Below the pieces are notes generated by a model. That model worked only from the letters and a program-made list of their open reading frames with translations, made no database searches and was not told the origin of the DNA. Below, piece after piece: positions 24,271 to 34,514 of a stretch of DNA of 64,000 nucleotides. The translations under genes and the position numbers were made by a program. Within the stretch, counting starts at the first letter, position 1, and each line of letters begins with the position of its first letter. This stretch comes from DASZGL01 sp035938875 (GTDB taxonomy: Bacteria; Chloroflexota; Dormibacteria; Aeolococcales; Aeolococcaceae), in the NCBI GenBank assembly GCA_035938875.1, contig DASZGL010000023.1:1-64000 (forward strand), written 5' to 3'.

Positions 24271-25446
24271 TCACGCCTCGAAGAGCGCCGGCAGGCTGCG
24301 CAGGCCCCTGATGGTGGGATTGAGCAGCCGTACCGGAGGACGGTCGGGGTCGAGACGAAGCCTGCCCAGGCGACTGACCATGCGCTCAACGGCGATGCGC
24401 GCCTCCTGCCGGGCCAGCGACGCGCCCAGGCAAAAGTGGACTCCGGACCCGAAGGCGACGTGGATGTTGGGCTGGCGCCTGATGTCGAACGTGTCGGCGT
24501 TTCGGAACTGCGCACCGTCGCGGTTTGCCGAGGCGAAGAGGCAGAGCATCTTGGTGCCCGCAGCGATCGTCGTGCCGGCGACGTCGACATCGCGAGTCGT
24601 CGTGCGGTACAGGCCCTGCACCGGCGAGTCGTAGCGCAGCGCCTCCTCGACGTAGGACGCGGCGATCTCCGGGTTTCGCTGCAGGAGCTCGAGCTGATCG
24701 GGGTTCTCGAAGAGCGCCAGGGTTCCGTTGCCGATGAGGTTGGTGGTCGTCTCGTGGCCGGCGACCAGCAGGAGGAAGCACAGGGTCACCAGCTGGCCGG
24801 GGTCGGGGACGGTCTCGGCGTTGAGCAGCATGGCGCTGATGAGATCCTCGCGGGGCGCGCTTTTGCGCTCGGCGATGACCCGCCCGAAGTACTCGTAGAA
24901 CTCCCCCATGCTCTCGCCCATGCGATCCGCCTGGCCGTAGGAGCCGCCCGAGCCCAGCGCGGCGATGGAATCGTCCGACCAGCGCTTGAAGTCCTCGCCG
25001 TGCTCGGGATCGACGCCGAGGAGCTCGGCGATGATGGTCACCGGCAGGGGATAGGCGAGATCGCTGATGACGTCGAAGCGCTGCCGGGCGATGACCGTGT
25101 CGAGCAGCGAGTCGGTCACCGCGCGGACCCGCGGCTCCAGCGTTGCGACCATCTTTGGCGTAAACGCCCGGTTGACGAGCTGGCGCAGGTCGGTGTGTTT
25201 GGGCGGGTCTGAGGTGATCATGGTGGTGTCGGCCACCTGGGGCATGTCCTCGCGGGTGTTGCCACGGGTGGAGGTGAACGTGGCGGGGTCGCGGAGCAGG
25301 GAGACGACGTCGGCATACCGGCTGACGGCGACGAACTCCTCGACACGGCACACCGGGTCCTGATCGCGCAGCTGGGCGTAGAAGGGGTAGGGGTCGGCCA
25401 TCACGGCCTCGGCAAACGGCGAGTACGCGGTCGTCTGACCCGGCAT
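24271..25446 (-). CDS. Cytochrome P450
   Basis: A 391-aa soluble bacterial P450 monooxygenase. The I-helix oxygen-binding motif AGHETT is at 229-234, the K-helix ExxR at Glu268-Arg271 (EEALR), and the heme loop FGSGVHFCLG has the thiolate ligand Cys339. There is no membrane anchor. ATG at 25446 has GGAGG 5 nt upstream. No ferredoxin or ferredoxin reductase gene is in the window, so redox partners must come from elsewhere. The nearby amidohydrolase, SDRs and CoA transferase suggest a catabolic rather than biosynthetic role; the substrate is unknown. Confidence 0.95.
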   Translation of the reverse strand: MPGQTTAYSPFAEAVMADPYPFYAQLRDQDPVCRVEEFVAVSRYADVVSLLRDPATFTSTRGNTREDMPQVADTTMITSDPPKHTDLRQLVNRAFTPKMVATLEPRVRAVTDSLLDTVIARQRFDVISDLAYPLPVTIIAELLGVDPEHGEDFKRWSDDSIAALGSGGSYGQADRMGESMGEFYEYFGRVIAERKSAPREDLISAMLLNAETVPDPGQLVTLCFLLLVAGHETTTNLIGNGTLALFENPDQLELLQRNPEIAASYVEEALRYDSPVQGLYRTTTRDVDVAGTTIAAGTKMLCLFASANRDGAQFRNADTFDIRRQPNIHVAFGSGVHFCLGASLARQEARIAVERMVSRLGRLRLDPDRPPVRLLNPTIRGLRSLPALFEA

Positions 25447-25451
25447 CACTT

Positions 25452-25569
25452 CCTCCAACCGACACCCCAGCCGGCGCGGGGCGCCTGGGCGCCCGGGCTG
25501 CGAGGTGTCGTGCCGTACGATAGCCGACGCTGCGCCGTGCCAAGGGCGGCGCCGGCTCAGGGTTGGAGG
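25452..25569. repeat. Inverted GGTTGGAGG pair in the P450/amidohydrolase divergent region
   Basis: CCTCCAACC (25452-25460) and GGTTGGAGG (25561-25569) are perfect 9-nt inverted copies. Each contains the ribosome binding site of the gene it precedes. The same 9-mer precedes the amidohydrolase start at 109 and the SDR start at 28283. The 130-bp gap must also hold both divergent promoters. Confidence 0.6.
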
Positions 25570-25576
25570 TGCGCAG

Positions 25577-26713
25577 ATGCACGACGGCCATCGCATCGTG
25601 GACAGCGACGGGCATCTTCTCGAGCCCGCCGACGTCTTCGACGGACGCGTCGATCCGCGCCATCTTGAGCGGGCGCCGCGCATCCTTCGCGACGCCGAGG
25701 GCCGCCAGGGGATGAGCTTCGACGGCACCCCGCCGTACACGGGCGGCGTCTTCGGCCTCGGCGACGCGGTGACCCCGCAGGGACTCCGGGCGCCGCAGGG
25801 GCGTCAGTGGGACGAGGCCCAACCCGGCGGCTTCGACCCCCATCAGCGCATCCGTGACATGGACATCGAGGGCATCGACGCCGCGGTTCTCTTCCCCACG
25901 CTCGGCCTGTTCCTGCCGCTCGTCCCCAACGGCGAGGCTATGGCGGCGATCGCCCGCTGCCTCAACGACCACGCCGCCGACTATTGCCGCCCCTACCCCG
26001 ACCGGCTTTTCCCCGTCGCGCTGCTGCCACTCAAGGATGTCGATGCCGCCGTCGCCGAGCTGCAGCGGGTCGCCGCGCTGGGCTTCGTCGGCGTCACCGT
26101 GCGCCCCAACCCCGACCCGCACACGCAACGCAAGCTCGACGATCCCGCCTACGAGCCCCTCTGGAGCGCTGCCGAGGAGGCGGGTCTGGTGGTCGCCGTG
26201 CACGAAGGAGTCAACCCGCTCATCTCATTCGCCGGCATCGACCGGTGTCAGACGATGTTCGACTGGCACTGCGTCTCTCACCCCTTCGAGCAGATGCTGG
26301 CGATGATGACCCTGGTTCGCGCCGGGGTGATGGAGCGACATCCGCAGCTGCGCTTCGGCTTCATGGAGTCGAACTGCGGCTGGCTGCCCTACTGGCTGGA
26401 GCGTCTCGACTCCAACTGGCACAACCTCAGCTGGCAGGTTCCCGAGATCCGCCGTCCGCCGTCGGAGTACTTCAAGCGCCAGTGCGCGATCACCTGCGAA
26501 GCCGACGAGGAGGCAGTCGGCGCGGTCGTCAGCCTCGTCGGCGACGACCGGATCATGTGGGCGTCCGACTATCCCCACTACGACGCCGAGTTCCCCGGCG
26601 CCGTCGCCGAGATGTTTTCACGCCCCAGCCTCAGCGACGCGGTGCGCAGCAAGGTCATGGCCGGCAACGCCGACACCTTCTTCCGTCTGCCGGTCAGCGT
26701 GGCGGCGAAGTAA
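25577..26713 (+). CDS. Amidohydrolase-2 family metal-dependent hydrolase
   Basis: A 378-aa TIM-barrel hydrolase or decarboxylase (PF04909). The N-terminal metal motif IVDSDGHLLEP supplies Asp11 and His13; FPTLGLFLP, VAVHEG, HPQLRFGFMESNCGW and the C-terminal MWASDYPHYD with the catalytic Asp follow. Relatives with this layout act on aromatic or unsaturated carboxylates, such as ACMSD-like decarboxylases and hydrolases of steroid or PAH side chains. ATG at 25577 has GGAGG 7 nt upstream. It is divergent from the P450 and convergent with the SDR at 26730. It looks paralogous to the partial gene at the window start. Confidence 0.92.
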   Translation: MHDGHRIVDSDGHLLEPADVFDGRVDPRHLERAPRILRDAEGRQGMSFDGTPPYTGGVFGLGDAVTPQGLRAPQGRQWDEAQPGGFDPHQRIRDMDIEGIDAAVLFPTLGLFLPLVPNGEAMAAIARCLNDHAADYCRPYPDRLFPVALLPLKDVDAAVAELQRVAALGFVGVTVRPNPDPHTQRKLDDPAYEPLWSAAEEAGLVVAVHEGVNPLISFAGIDRCQTMFDWHCVSHPFEQMLAMMTLVRAGVMERHPQLRFGFMESNCGWLPYWLERLDSNWHNLSWQVPEIRRPPSEYFKRQCAITCEADEEAVGAVVSLVGDDRIMWASDYPHYDAEFPGAVAEMFSRPSLSDAVRSKVMAGNADTFFRLPVSVAAK

Positions 26714-26729
26714 GTCCGGGTGCGGGATT

Positions 26730-27521
26730 TCAGCGCGCGCGCGTCAGCGCACAATAGCCGCCGTCGACGACGAGGTTGTGCCCGGTGATGTACGAGGACC
26801 GCGGACCGAGGAGGAACATCACCGCGTCGGCCTGCTCGTCGGCGCTCGACCAGCGGCCCATCGGCGCCGGCATGTCGCGGTACATCTCCGGATCGTCGCG
26901 CTTGATGGCGTAGTGCATGGGCGTCGCCGCGAAATGCGGGCTGGTGCAGTTGACGCGCACGTGCCGTGACGCGTGCTCGGCGGCGAGGCGGACGCTGAGC
27001 TCGAGCACGGCGCGTTTGGCGACGACGTAGGCGAGGCCGGGATGGGGAACCTCGCGCGACGCGTGCGCCAGGGCGTCCTCGTCGCCGGCATCGATGATCC
27101 CCGCCTCGACGCCGCCGGCCAGGTCGTGCATGCCGGCGATCGAGGCGATGTTGACAACCGCCGATGCCGGTCGCATGCGCGGCAACAGGTGGGTGCAGAT
27201 GCGCCGCACCGCGAGGAAGTCGACCGCCACCACGGTCTCCGTCGTCTGCTGCAGCGGAGACACACCGGCGGCGTTGCAGACGAAGTCAACCGGGGCGTCA
27301 TCGAGCGAGTTGAGGTAGCGCTGCAGCTCGGCGCCGTTGGCGAGGTCGAGCTGCACCGGGCTGAACCACGGTGTCGGTCCGTCATCCTGGTCCTGGATGT
27401 CGACGCTGATGACGTGCGCGCCACAGCGCAGCAACTGGCTGACCACGGCGCGGCCCATCCCCGATGCACCACCGGTGACCAGGGCGCGACGCCCGGCGAA
27501 GAACAGCGCGTCGTCGGACAA
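26730..27521 (-). CDS. Short-chain dehydrogenase/reductase
   Basis: A 263-aa classical SDR. It has the cofactor-binding GGASGMG (residues 17-23), VDIQDQDD with an Asp that favours NAD(H), VCNAAGVS, and the catalytic Ser (NIASIAG) and Tyr-x3-Lys (YVVAK). The C-terminal SSYITGHNLVVDGGY is also typical. An acidic insertion (GIIDAGDEDALAHASREV) sits between the Ser and Tyr motifs, as in 3-alpha-hydroxysteroid dehydrogenase-like SDRs. The start is TTG at 27521, 9 nt after the upstream SDR's stop, so the two are one unit. Substrate unknown. Confidence 0.9.
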   Translation of the reverse strand: MSDDALFFAGRRALVTGGASGMGRAVVSQLLRCGAHVISVDIQDQDDGPTPWFSPVQLDLANGAELQRYLNSLDDAPVDFVCNAAGVSPLQQTTETVVAVDFLAVRRICTHLLPRMRPASAVVNIASIAGMHDLAGGVEAGIIDAGDEDALAHASREVPHPGLAYVVAKRAVLELSVRLAAEHASRHVRVNCTSPHFAATPMHYAIKRDDPEMYRDMPAPMGRWSSADEQADAVMFLLGPRSSYITGHNLVVDGGYCALTRAR

Positions 27522-27530
27522 GGGTGCCAG

Positions 27531-28283
<753 letters not shown>

Positions 28284-28365
28284 CCGATGTCCCTCCAACC
28301 CAGCAGGGGACTGTAGCCATTCGGCGGCGTCGGCGGCCGCTGTGGGCCTGACGCAGCACCCTGCC

Positions 28366-28815
28366 TCAGCCGTCGATGGCGGCGATGATGGCGTCCTGCA
28401 GCCAGCCGAGGGTGACCAGCATGGCGTAGTCATCACCCTCGACCTCTGGTCCTGCCAGCGTCTCCTCCCAGCCATCCTCCTCGAGGCCGAGGCGACCGCC
28501 GGCGACGAGGCGAAGGTGGTTGAGGGCGCGCAGCCAGGCCAGCGCGGCGTCCTCGTCGAGGCGGCAGCGGTCGCCGCCGGCGGTCAGCGCTTCGCGCAGG
28601 CCGTCGACGTCCGCGGTTCGAAGCCCCTCGACCTCGGGCCGGGTCAAGCGCCGGTACTCGTCCTCGAGGAGGGGGTCGTCATACGCCCGCGGCACCGTCC
28701 GCGGCTCCGTGCCGAGGCCGGCGCGCAGGTCGTCGACGATGTGGATGAGCACCTGGCGCTCACGGTCGTCGAGCTCGACCTCGATGCGGCCGCGGCGCCG
28801 CTCGATGGCGGCCAA
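28366..28815 (-). CDS. DUF2017 family protein
   Basis: A 149-aa acidic, mostly helical protein. It opens with RGRIEVELDDRERQVLIHIVDDL and ends with DDYAMLVTLGWLQDAIIAAI. This matches DUF2017, which in Actinobacteria is almost always encoded next to clpS. TTG at 28815 follows the clpS stop codon directly (TGATTG), so translation is coupled. The function is unknown; the constant pairing suggests a link with ClpS-dependent proteolysis. Confidence 0.85.
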   Translation of the reverse strand: MAAIERRRGRIEVELDDRERQVLIHIVDDLRAGLGTEPRTVPRAYDDPLLEDEYRRLTRPEVEGLRTADVDGLREALTAGGDRCRLDEDAALAWLRALNHLRLVAGGRLGLEEDGWEETLAGPEVEGDDYAMLVTLGWLQDAIIAAIDG

Positions 28816-29106
28816 TCAGACCCGGGCGAGGGTCGCCTGCAGGCCGAAGGCATGCAGCTTGGCGACCGAGATCTCCGCCTGCTCGCGCGGCTGCGTGGCG
28901 ACCACCGCCTTGCCCTCGTTGTGGACCTGGAGCATCAGCGTCGTCGCTGTCTCCAGGTCGTGGCCGAAGAGGCGGCGGAATACCAGAACGACGTAGGACA
29001 TCAGGGTGACCGGGTCGTTCCAGACGACGACGTTCCAGGGAACGTCTCTGGTCGGGCGCTCGGAGCGGACCGGCGTCCGCTGCTTGACAGGCGCCTCTGC
29101 TGCCAT
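28816..29106 (-). CDS. clpS: ATP-dependent Clp protease adaptor ClpS
   Basis: A 96-aa N-end rule adaptor that hands substrates to a Clp ATPase. A disordered N-terminal tail is followed by the ClpS core: WNVVVWNDPVTLMSYVVLVF, then LFGHDLETATTLMLQVHNEG with the His of the substrate pocket, and QAEISVAKLHAFGLQATL. TACCCT on the minus strand ends 6 nt before the ATG, and no ribosome binding site is present, so the mRNA is probably leaderless. The likely partner ClpC is encoded at 31341. Confidence 0.95.
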   Translation of the reverse strand: MAAEAPVKQRTPVRSERPTRDVPWNVVVWNDPVTLMSYVVLVFRRLFGHDLETATTLMLQVHNEGKAVVATQPREQAEISVAKLHAFGLQATLARV

Positions 29107-29112
29107 TCCCCA

Positions 29113-29118
29113 AGGGTA
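29113..29118 (-). promoter_or_regulatory. -10 box of clpS, probably leaderless
   Basis: TACCCT ends 6 nt before the clpS ATG at 29106. It belongs with the other start-adjacent -10 boxes in this window. Confidence 0.4.
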
Positions 29119-29276
29119 GCCGAGAGCCCCTCGGCACGTCCCCGCAGCCTGTCCTCGCCGGACGCTTCCCCCTCCGGGGCGTCGCGGGCTCCCTTCCTCC
29201 CGGGGCTACCACCCAGAAACCGTCCCCCTTCCCCTCGGGGCGAGCCCCCTGTTGCGCTCCCTCCCCCTCGGGGCGC

Positions 29277-29495
29277 CTACGACGCGGTCGGGGCCTCGCT
29301 CGGCGACGACAGGTCGATGGTGCCGCTCCACGCCGCCGAGAAGGCGGTCGGCACGGTTGCGTTCTGGGACTCGAGCACCGCGCGCAGCGGCAGCTCGCAG
29401 TCGTGACACACGATCCAGATCGAGCCGGGCTCGGCGATCGTCCTCTCCAGGCGATGCCGCCTCCCGCACTCCTCGCAAGTGATGGTGATACGCAT
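29277..29495 (-). CDS. Small zinc-ribbon protein (72 aa)
   Basis: A 72-aa protein starting MRITITCEECGRRHRLE. Two CxxC pairs, Cys7/Cys10 and Cys30/Cys33 (CHDC), are spaced as in a zinc ribbon. The C-terminal half is Ser/Ala/Thr-rich and probably disordered. ATG at 29495 has GAGGAAGGA about 9 nt upstream. The role is unknown; small ribbons of this type often bind nucleic acid or act as adaptors. It lies on the strand of clpS, 170 nt upstream. Confidence 0.7.
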   Translation of the reverse strand: MRITITCEECGRRHRLERTIAEPGSIWIVCHDCELPLRAVLESQNATVPTAFSAAWSGTIDLSSPSEAPTAS

Positions 29496-29835
29496 CTGGG
29501 CCGTCCTTCCTCGCTGAGTCCCGTGCCGCCTCGCCGTTGTGGCGTCGACGGCGACGAGCGTGCCATGACACCGGACAAGAAGCGACCATCACGAGTTCAG
29601 ATTTGTAAAGAGTGCGCGGCGAATCGGAAAAAAGGCCCGCCGCGGGTGGCGTGCGACGAGTTCGAGGGGCGTCTCTGTGAACTCGGACGTGGTGCTACAC
29701 TCCGGCGGCCGCGCAGGCACGGCGATCGCGCCGTTCATCGCTCAGCGCGCGGCTTGTCCGCGGACCGCGCTCCGCACACTCCGGCCGGCGTCACCCGTAT
29801 CGGGAGGTAGCAGGCAGAGGCACACAAGGAGAGAC
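29496..29835 (+). other. 340-bp leader region between the zinc-ribbon gene and rpsA
   Basis: The interval holds the likely rpsA promoter at 29693-29701 and thus a leader of about 125 nt. An open frame starting at 29565 has four Cys (CKEC near its start) but no ribosome binding site, and runs through the promoter. I do not call it. No autoregulatory structure can be assigned by eye. Confidence 0.5.
29693..29701 (+). promoter_or_regulatory. Extended -10 promoter of rpsA
   Basis: TGCTACACT is an extended -10 (TGn plus TACACT) 134 nt before the rpsA start. The same TGCTAnnCT form occurs before atpZ, ftsH and murA. Confidence 0.45.
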
Positions 29836-31152
29836 TTGGCCCCGACGACCGAGCAAGAGATCACCACCATGGAGGAGCTCCTGGCCTCCCAGGGGCACAG
29901 CATCCGCGCCCTGTCGCACGGCGACATCGTCGACGGGACCGTGGTCCGCGTCGATCCGGACGAGGTCCTGGTGGACATCGGAGCCAAGTCGGAGGGGATC
30001 ATCTCCAACCGGGAGCTCACCGCCCGCGGTGAGGCCCCGATGGTGCTCAACCCCGGTGACGAGGTCAAGGTCTACGTCATCGAGCCCGAGAACGAGCAGG
30101 GCAACGTCGTCCTCTCGCTGCGCAAGGCACGTGCCGAGGGCATCTGGCAGAAGGCCGCCGAGAAGGAGGCCGAGGGCGAGATCATCGACGCCGAGGTCCG
30201 CGAACAGAACAAGGGCGGACTGATCGTCAACATCATGGGGTTGCGCGGCTTTCTGCCCTCGTCGCAGGTGGCCCGCCAGTTCAGCGGCAACCTCATGGAG
30301 CTGGTCGGCACCAAGATCGCCGTCAAGATCCTCGAGGTCAACCGCAAGCGCAACCGCCTCATCGTCTCCCAGCGCGCCGCCCAGGATGAGGACCGCGCCC
30401 GGCAGCGCGAGGAGCTCTTCGAGAAGCTCCAGGTCGGCGACGTGGTCACGGGCAAGGTGAGCGGTCTCACCTCGTACGGCGCCTTCGTCAATCTCGGTGG
30501 CGCCGACGGCCTCATCCACATCAGCGAGCTCAGCTGGGACCGGATCAACAACGTCAGTGACATGCTCGCCGTCGGTGACGAGGTCAAGGTCAAGGTGATC
30601 AAGCTCGACCCCGAGTTGAGCCGGATCAGCCTCAGCCTGCGGCAGATGTCCGACGACCCCTGGGACACCATCGAGGACCGCTTCCCGCCGGGCAAGCCGG
30701 TGGAGGGCGAGGTCACCAAGACCAAGAAGTACGGCGCCTTCCTGCAGATCGCCGACGGCGTCGAGGGCCTGCTCCACATCAGCGAGCTGAGCTGGGATCA
30801 CGTGGAACGCACCGAGGACGTCCTCAAGGTGGGCGACAAGGTCCAGGTGATGGTGCTCAATGCCGACAAGGTGCGCCGGCGCATCAGTCTCAGCCTCCGC
30901 CAGCTCCACGGCCAGGGGCCCGCGGGCGCCCAGGGTGAGGAGTTCTACCCCGGCGCCGACTACGAGCCCGAGCTCGACGGCCGCGGCGGCGTCACCGGGC
31001 TGCCCCGCGAGGTTGACGAGGCCGACGACACCGAGGCTGAGCCGGAGAATGAGGCTGAGCCTGAGGCTGAAACTGCGTCCGCAGCTCCCCGCCGCCGCGT
31101 CCGCGCCGCCGCCTCCGCCGACGTCGACGAAGACGTGGACGCCGAGGAGTAA
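29836..31152 (+). CDS. rpsA: Small ribosomal subunit protein bS1
   Basis: A 438-aa RNA-binding protein that brings mRNA to the 30S subunit. It contains four S1 (OB-fold) repeats: GDIVDGTVVRVDPDEVLVDIG (near residue 28), an internal repeat with GEIIDAEVREQNKGGLIVNI, then two canonical repeats with GLTSYGAFVNLGGADGLIHI and KKYGAFLQIADGVEGLLHI. A Glu-rich and then Arg-rich tail follows. TTG at 29836 has AAGGAG 4 nt upstream; ATG at 29869 has no ribosome binding site. Four repeats is the short form seen in Gram-positive relatives. Confidence 0.95.
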   Translation: MAPTTEQEITTMEELLASQGHSIRALSHGDIVDGTVVRVDPDEVLVDIGAKSEGIISNRELTARGEAPMVLNPGDEVKVYVIEPENEQGNVVLSLRKARAEGIWQKAAEKEAEGEIIDAEVREQNKGGLIVNIMGLRGFLPSSQVARQFSGNLMELVGTKIAVKILEVNRKRNRLIVSQRAAQDEDRARQREELFEKLQVGDVVTGKVSGLTSYGAFVNLGGADGLIHISELSWDRINNVSDMLAVGDEVKVKVIKLDPELSRISLSLRQMSDDPWDTIEDRFPPGKPVEGEVTKTKKYGAFLQIADGVEGLLHISELSWDHVERTEDVLKVGDKVQVMVLNADKVRRRISLSLRQLHGQGPAGAQGEEFYPGADYEPELDGRGGVTGLPREVDEADDTEAEPENEAEPEAETASAAPRRRVRAAASADVDEDVDAEE

Positions 31153-31266
31153 GCGCCCGCGGCGTCACCGTCCCGGCCGGGCCACCACCCGGCGCTCGTC
31201 CTCGACCACGGTAACGGGCTGTGGACAACTGAAGCCATAAATTGCTTCGGTGAGCGATCTCGTGGG

Positions 31267-31272
31267 CATAAT
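31267..31272 (+). promoter_or_regulatory. Putative -10 box upstream of clpC
   Basis: CATAAT lies 68 nt before the TTG start in the 188-nt gap after rpsA. TTGCTT occurs 19 nt upstream, a longer spacer than ideal. No CtsR heptamers, CIRCE or HAIR repeat was seen. Confidence 0.3.
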
Positions 31273-31340
31273 GAGTTCGGTCGCCGGGCCGGCCGGGGCG
31301 CTCCCGGATGTCGCGGTGCGGGACCGCTGGAGACTGCCAC

Positions 31341-33857
<2,517 letters not shown>

Positions 33858-33924
33858 CCCGTGCACCCCGTCCAACCGCTGGGCGGGGGCAACGCGTGCG
33901 CCAGGTGGCCGCGGGGTTGAGTCG

Positions 33925-34452
33925 TTGATCGACCTTCCCCCGGACCTCGCTCTGCTGGTGGAGACCTCGCGACTGCGTCTCATCCCGCTAGCCATCGACG
34001 GCGCGGAGGACCTATTCCCGGTGCTCAACGACGAGCGGCTCCACGAGTTCACCGGCGAGGGTCACAAGACAGCGGACGAGTTCGAGGAGTGGATCGAGCT
34101 CGGCCGCCGGCGGCGATCGGTCGACGGATCGGCGGTGTTCCTCACCTGGGTGATCCGGCTGGTGCCCTCGGAGCAGCCGCTCGGCTACTGCCAGGCGACC
34201 ATCCACGACGACGCCAGTGCCGACGTGCACATCGTCGTCGGCACCCACTATGCGGGCCACGGTGTCGCCACCGAGGCGGTCGACGGCATGGTGCGGGCCC
34301 TGCGCGGCCCGCTCGGCGTCGGCGAGCTGCGTGTCCACATCCACCCCGAGAATCACGTCGCACAGCAGCTCTTCGCGCGCGCCGGACTGCACTGCAGCGG
34401 CATGGTCGATCCCGTTGGCGACGAGGTGTGGTTCAGCCCGCGACCCGACTAG
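33925..34452 (+). CDS. GNAT-family N-acetyltransferase
   Basis: A 175-aa RimJ/RimL-like acetyltransferase. The N-terminal SRLRLIPLAIDGAEDLFPVL strand-helix, the central LGYCQATIHD, the acetyl-CoA region VVGTHYAGHGVATEAVDGMV (Q/RxxGxG/A-like) and HPENHVAQQLFARAGL are typical. The start is TTG at 33925 with a weak upstream GGGG; a GTG at 33958 is possible. It is not tightly coupled to clpC (67 nt) or uvrA (62 nt). Substrate unknown. Confidence 0.82.
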   Translation: MIDLPPDLALLVETSRLRLIPLAIDGAEDLFPVLNDERLHEFTGEGHKTADEFEEWIELGRRRRSVDGSAVFLTWVIRLVPSEQPLGYCQATIHDDASADVHIVVGTHYAGHGVATEAVDGMVRALRGPLGVGELRVHIHPENHVAQQLFARAGLHCSGMVDPVGDEVWFSPRPD

Positions 34453-34499
34453 CACCCTGCTCGTGCCGGGGTCGCCGTTAGTCCCCAGCGACCAGCGGG

Positions 34500-34505
34500 T
34501 ACGCT
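34500..34505 (+). promoter_or_regulatory. Putative -10 box of uvrA
   Basis: TACGCT ends 9 nt before the TTG start of uvrA. A start point only about 2 nt upstream of the codon would follow. No LexA-like operator was found. Confidence 0.3.
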
Positions 34506-34514
34506 ATTCAGACC

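Noticed and set aside
24386..26203. Long minus-strand open frame (605 codons) over the P450/amidohydrolase junction
   Set aside because: It is out of frame with the P450 and antisense to the amidohydrolase, and both of those have complete motifs and ribosome binding sites.
29565..29810. Possible small Cys-containing protein (CKEC plus two more Cys) in the rpsA leader
   Set aside because: It has no ribosome binding site, its C-terminal half is random Arg-rich sequence, and it runs through the likely rpsA promoter.
31153..31340. CtsR, CIRCE or HAIR operator upstream of clpC
   Set aside because: I looked for tandem heptads, TTAGCACTC-type and CTTGAGT-type inverted repeats and found none.
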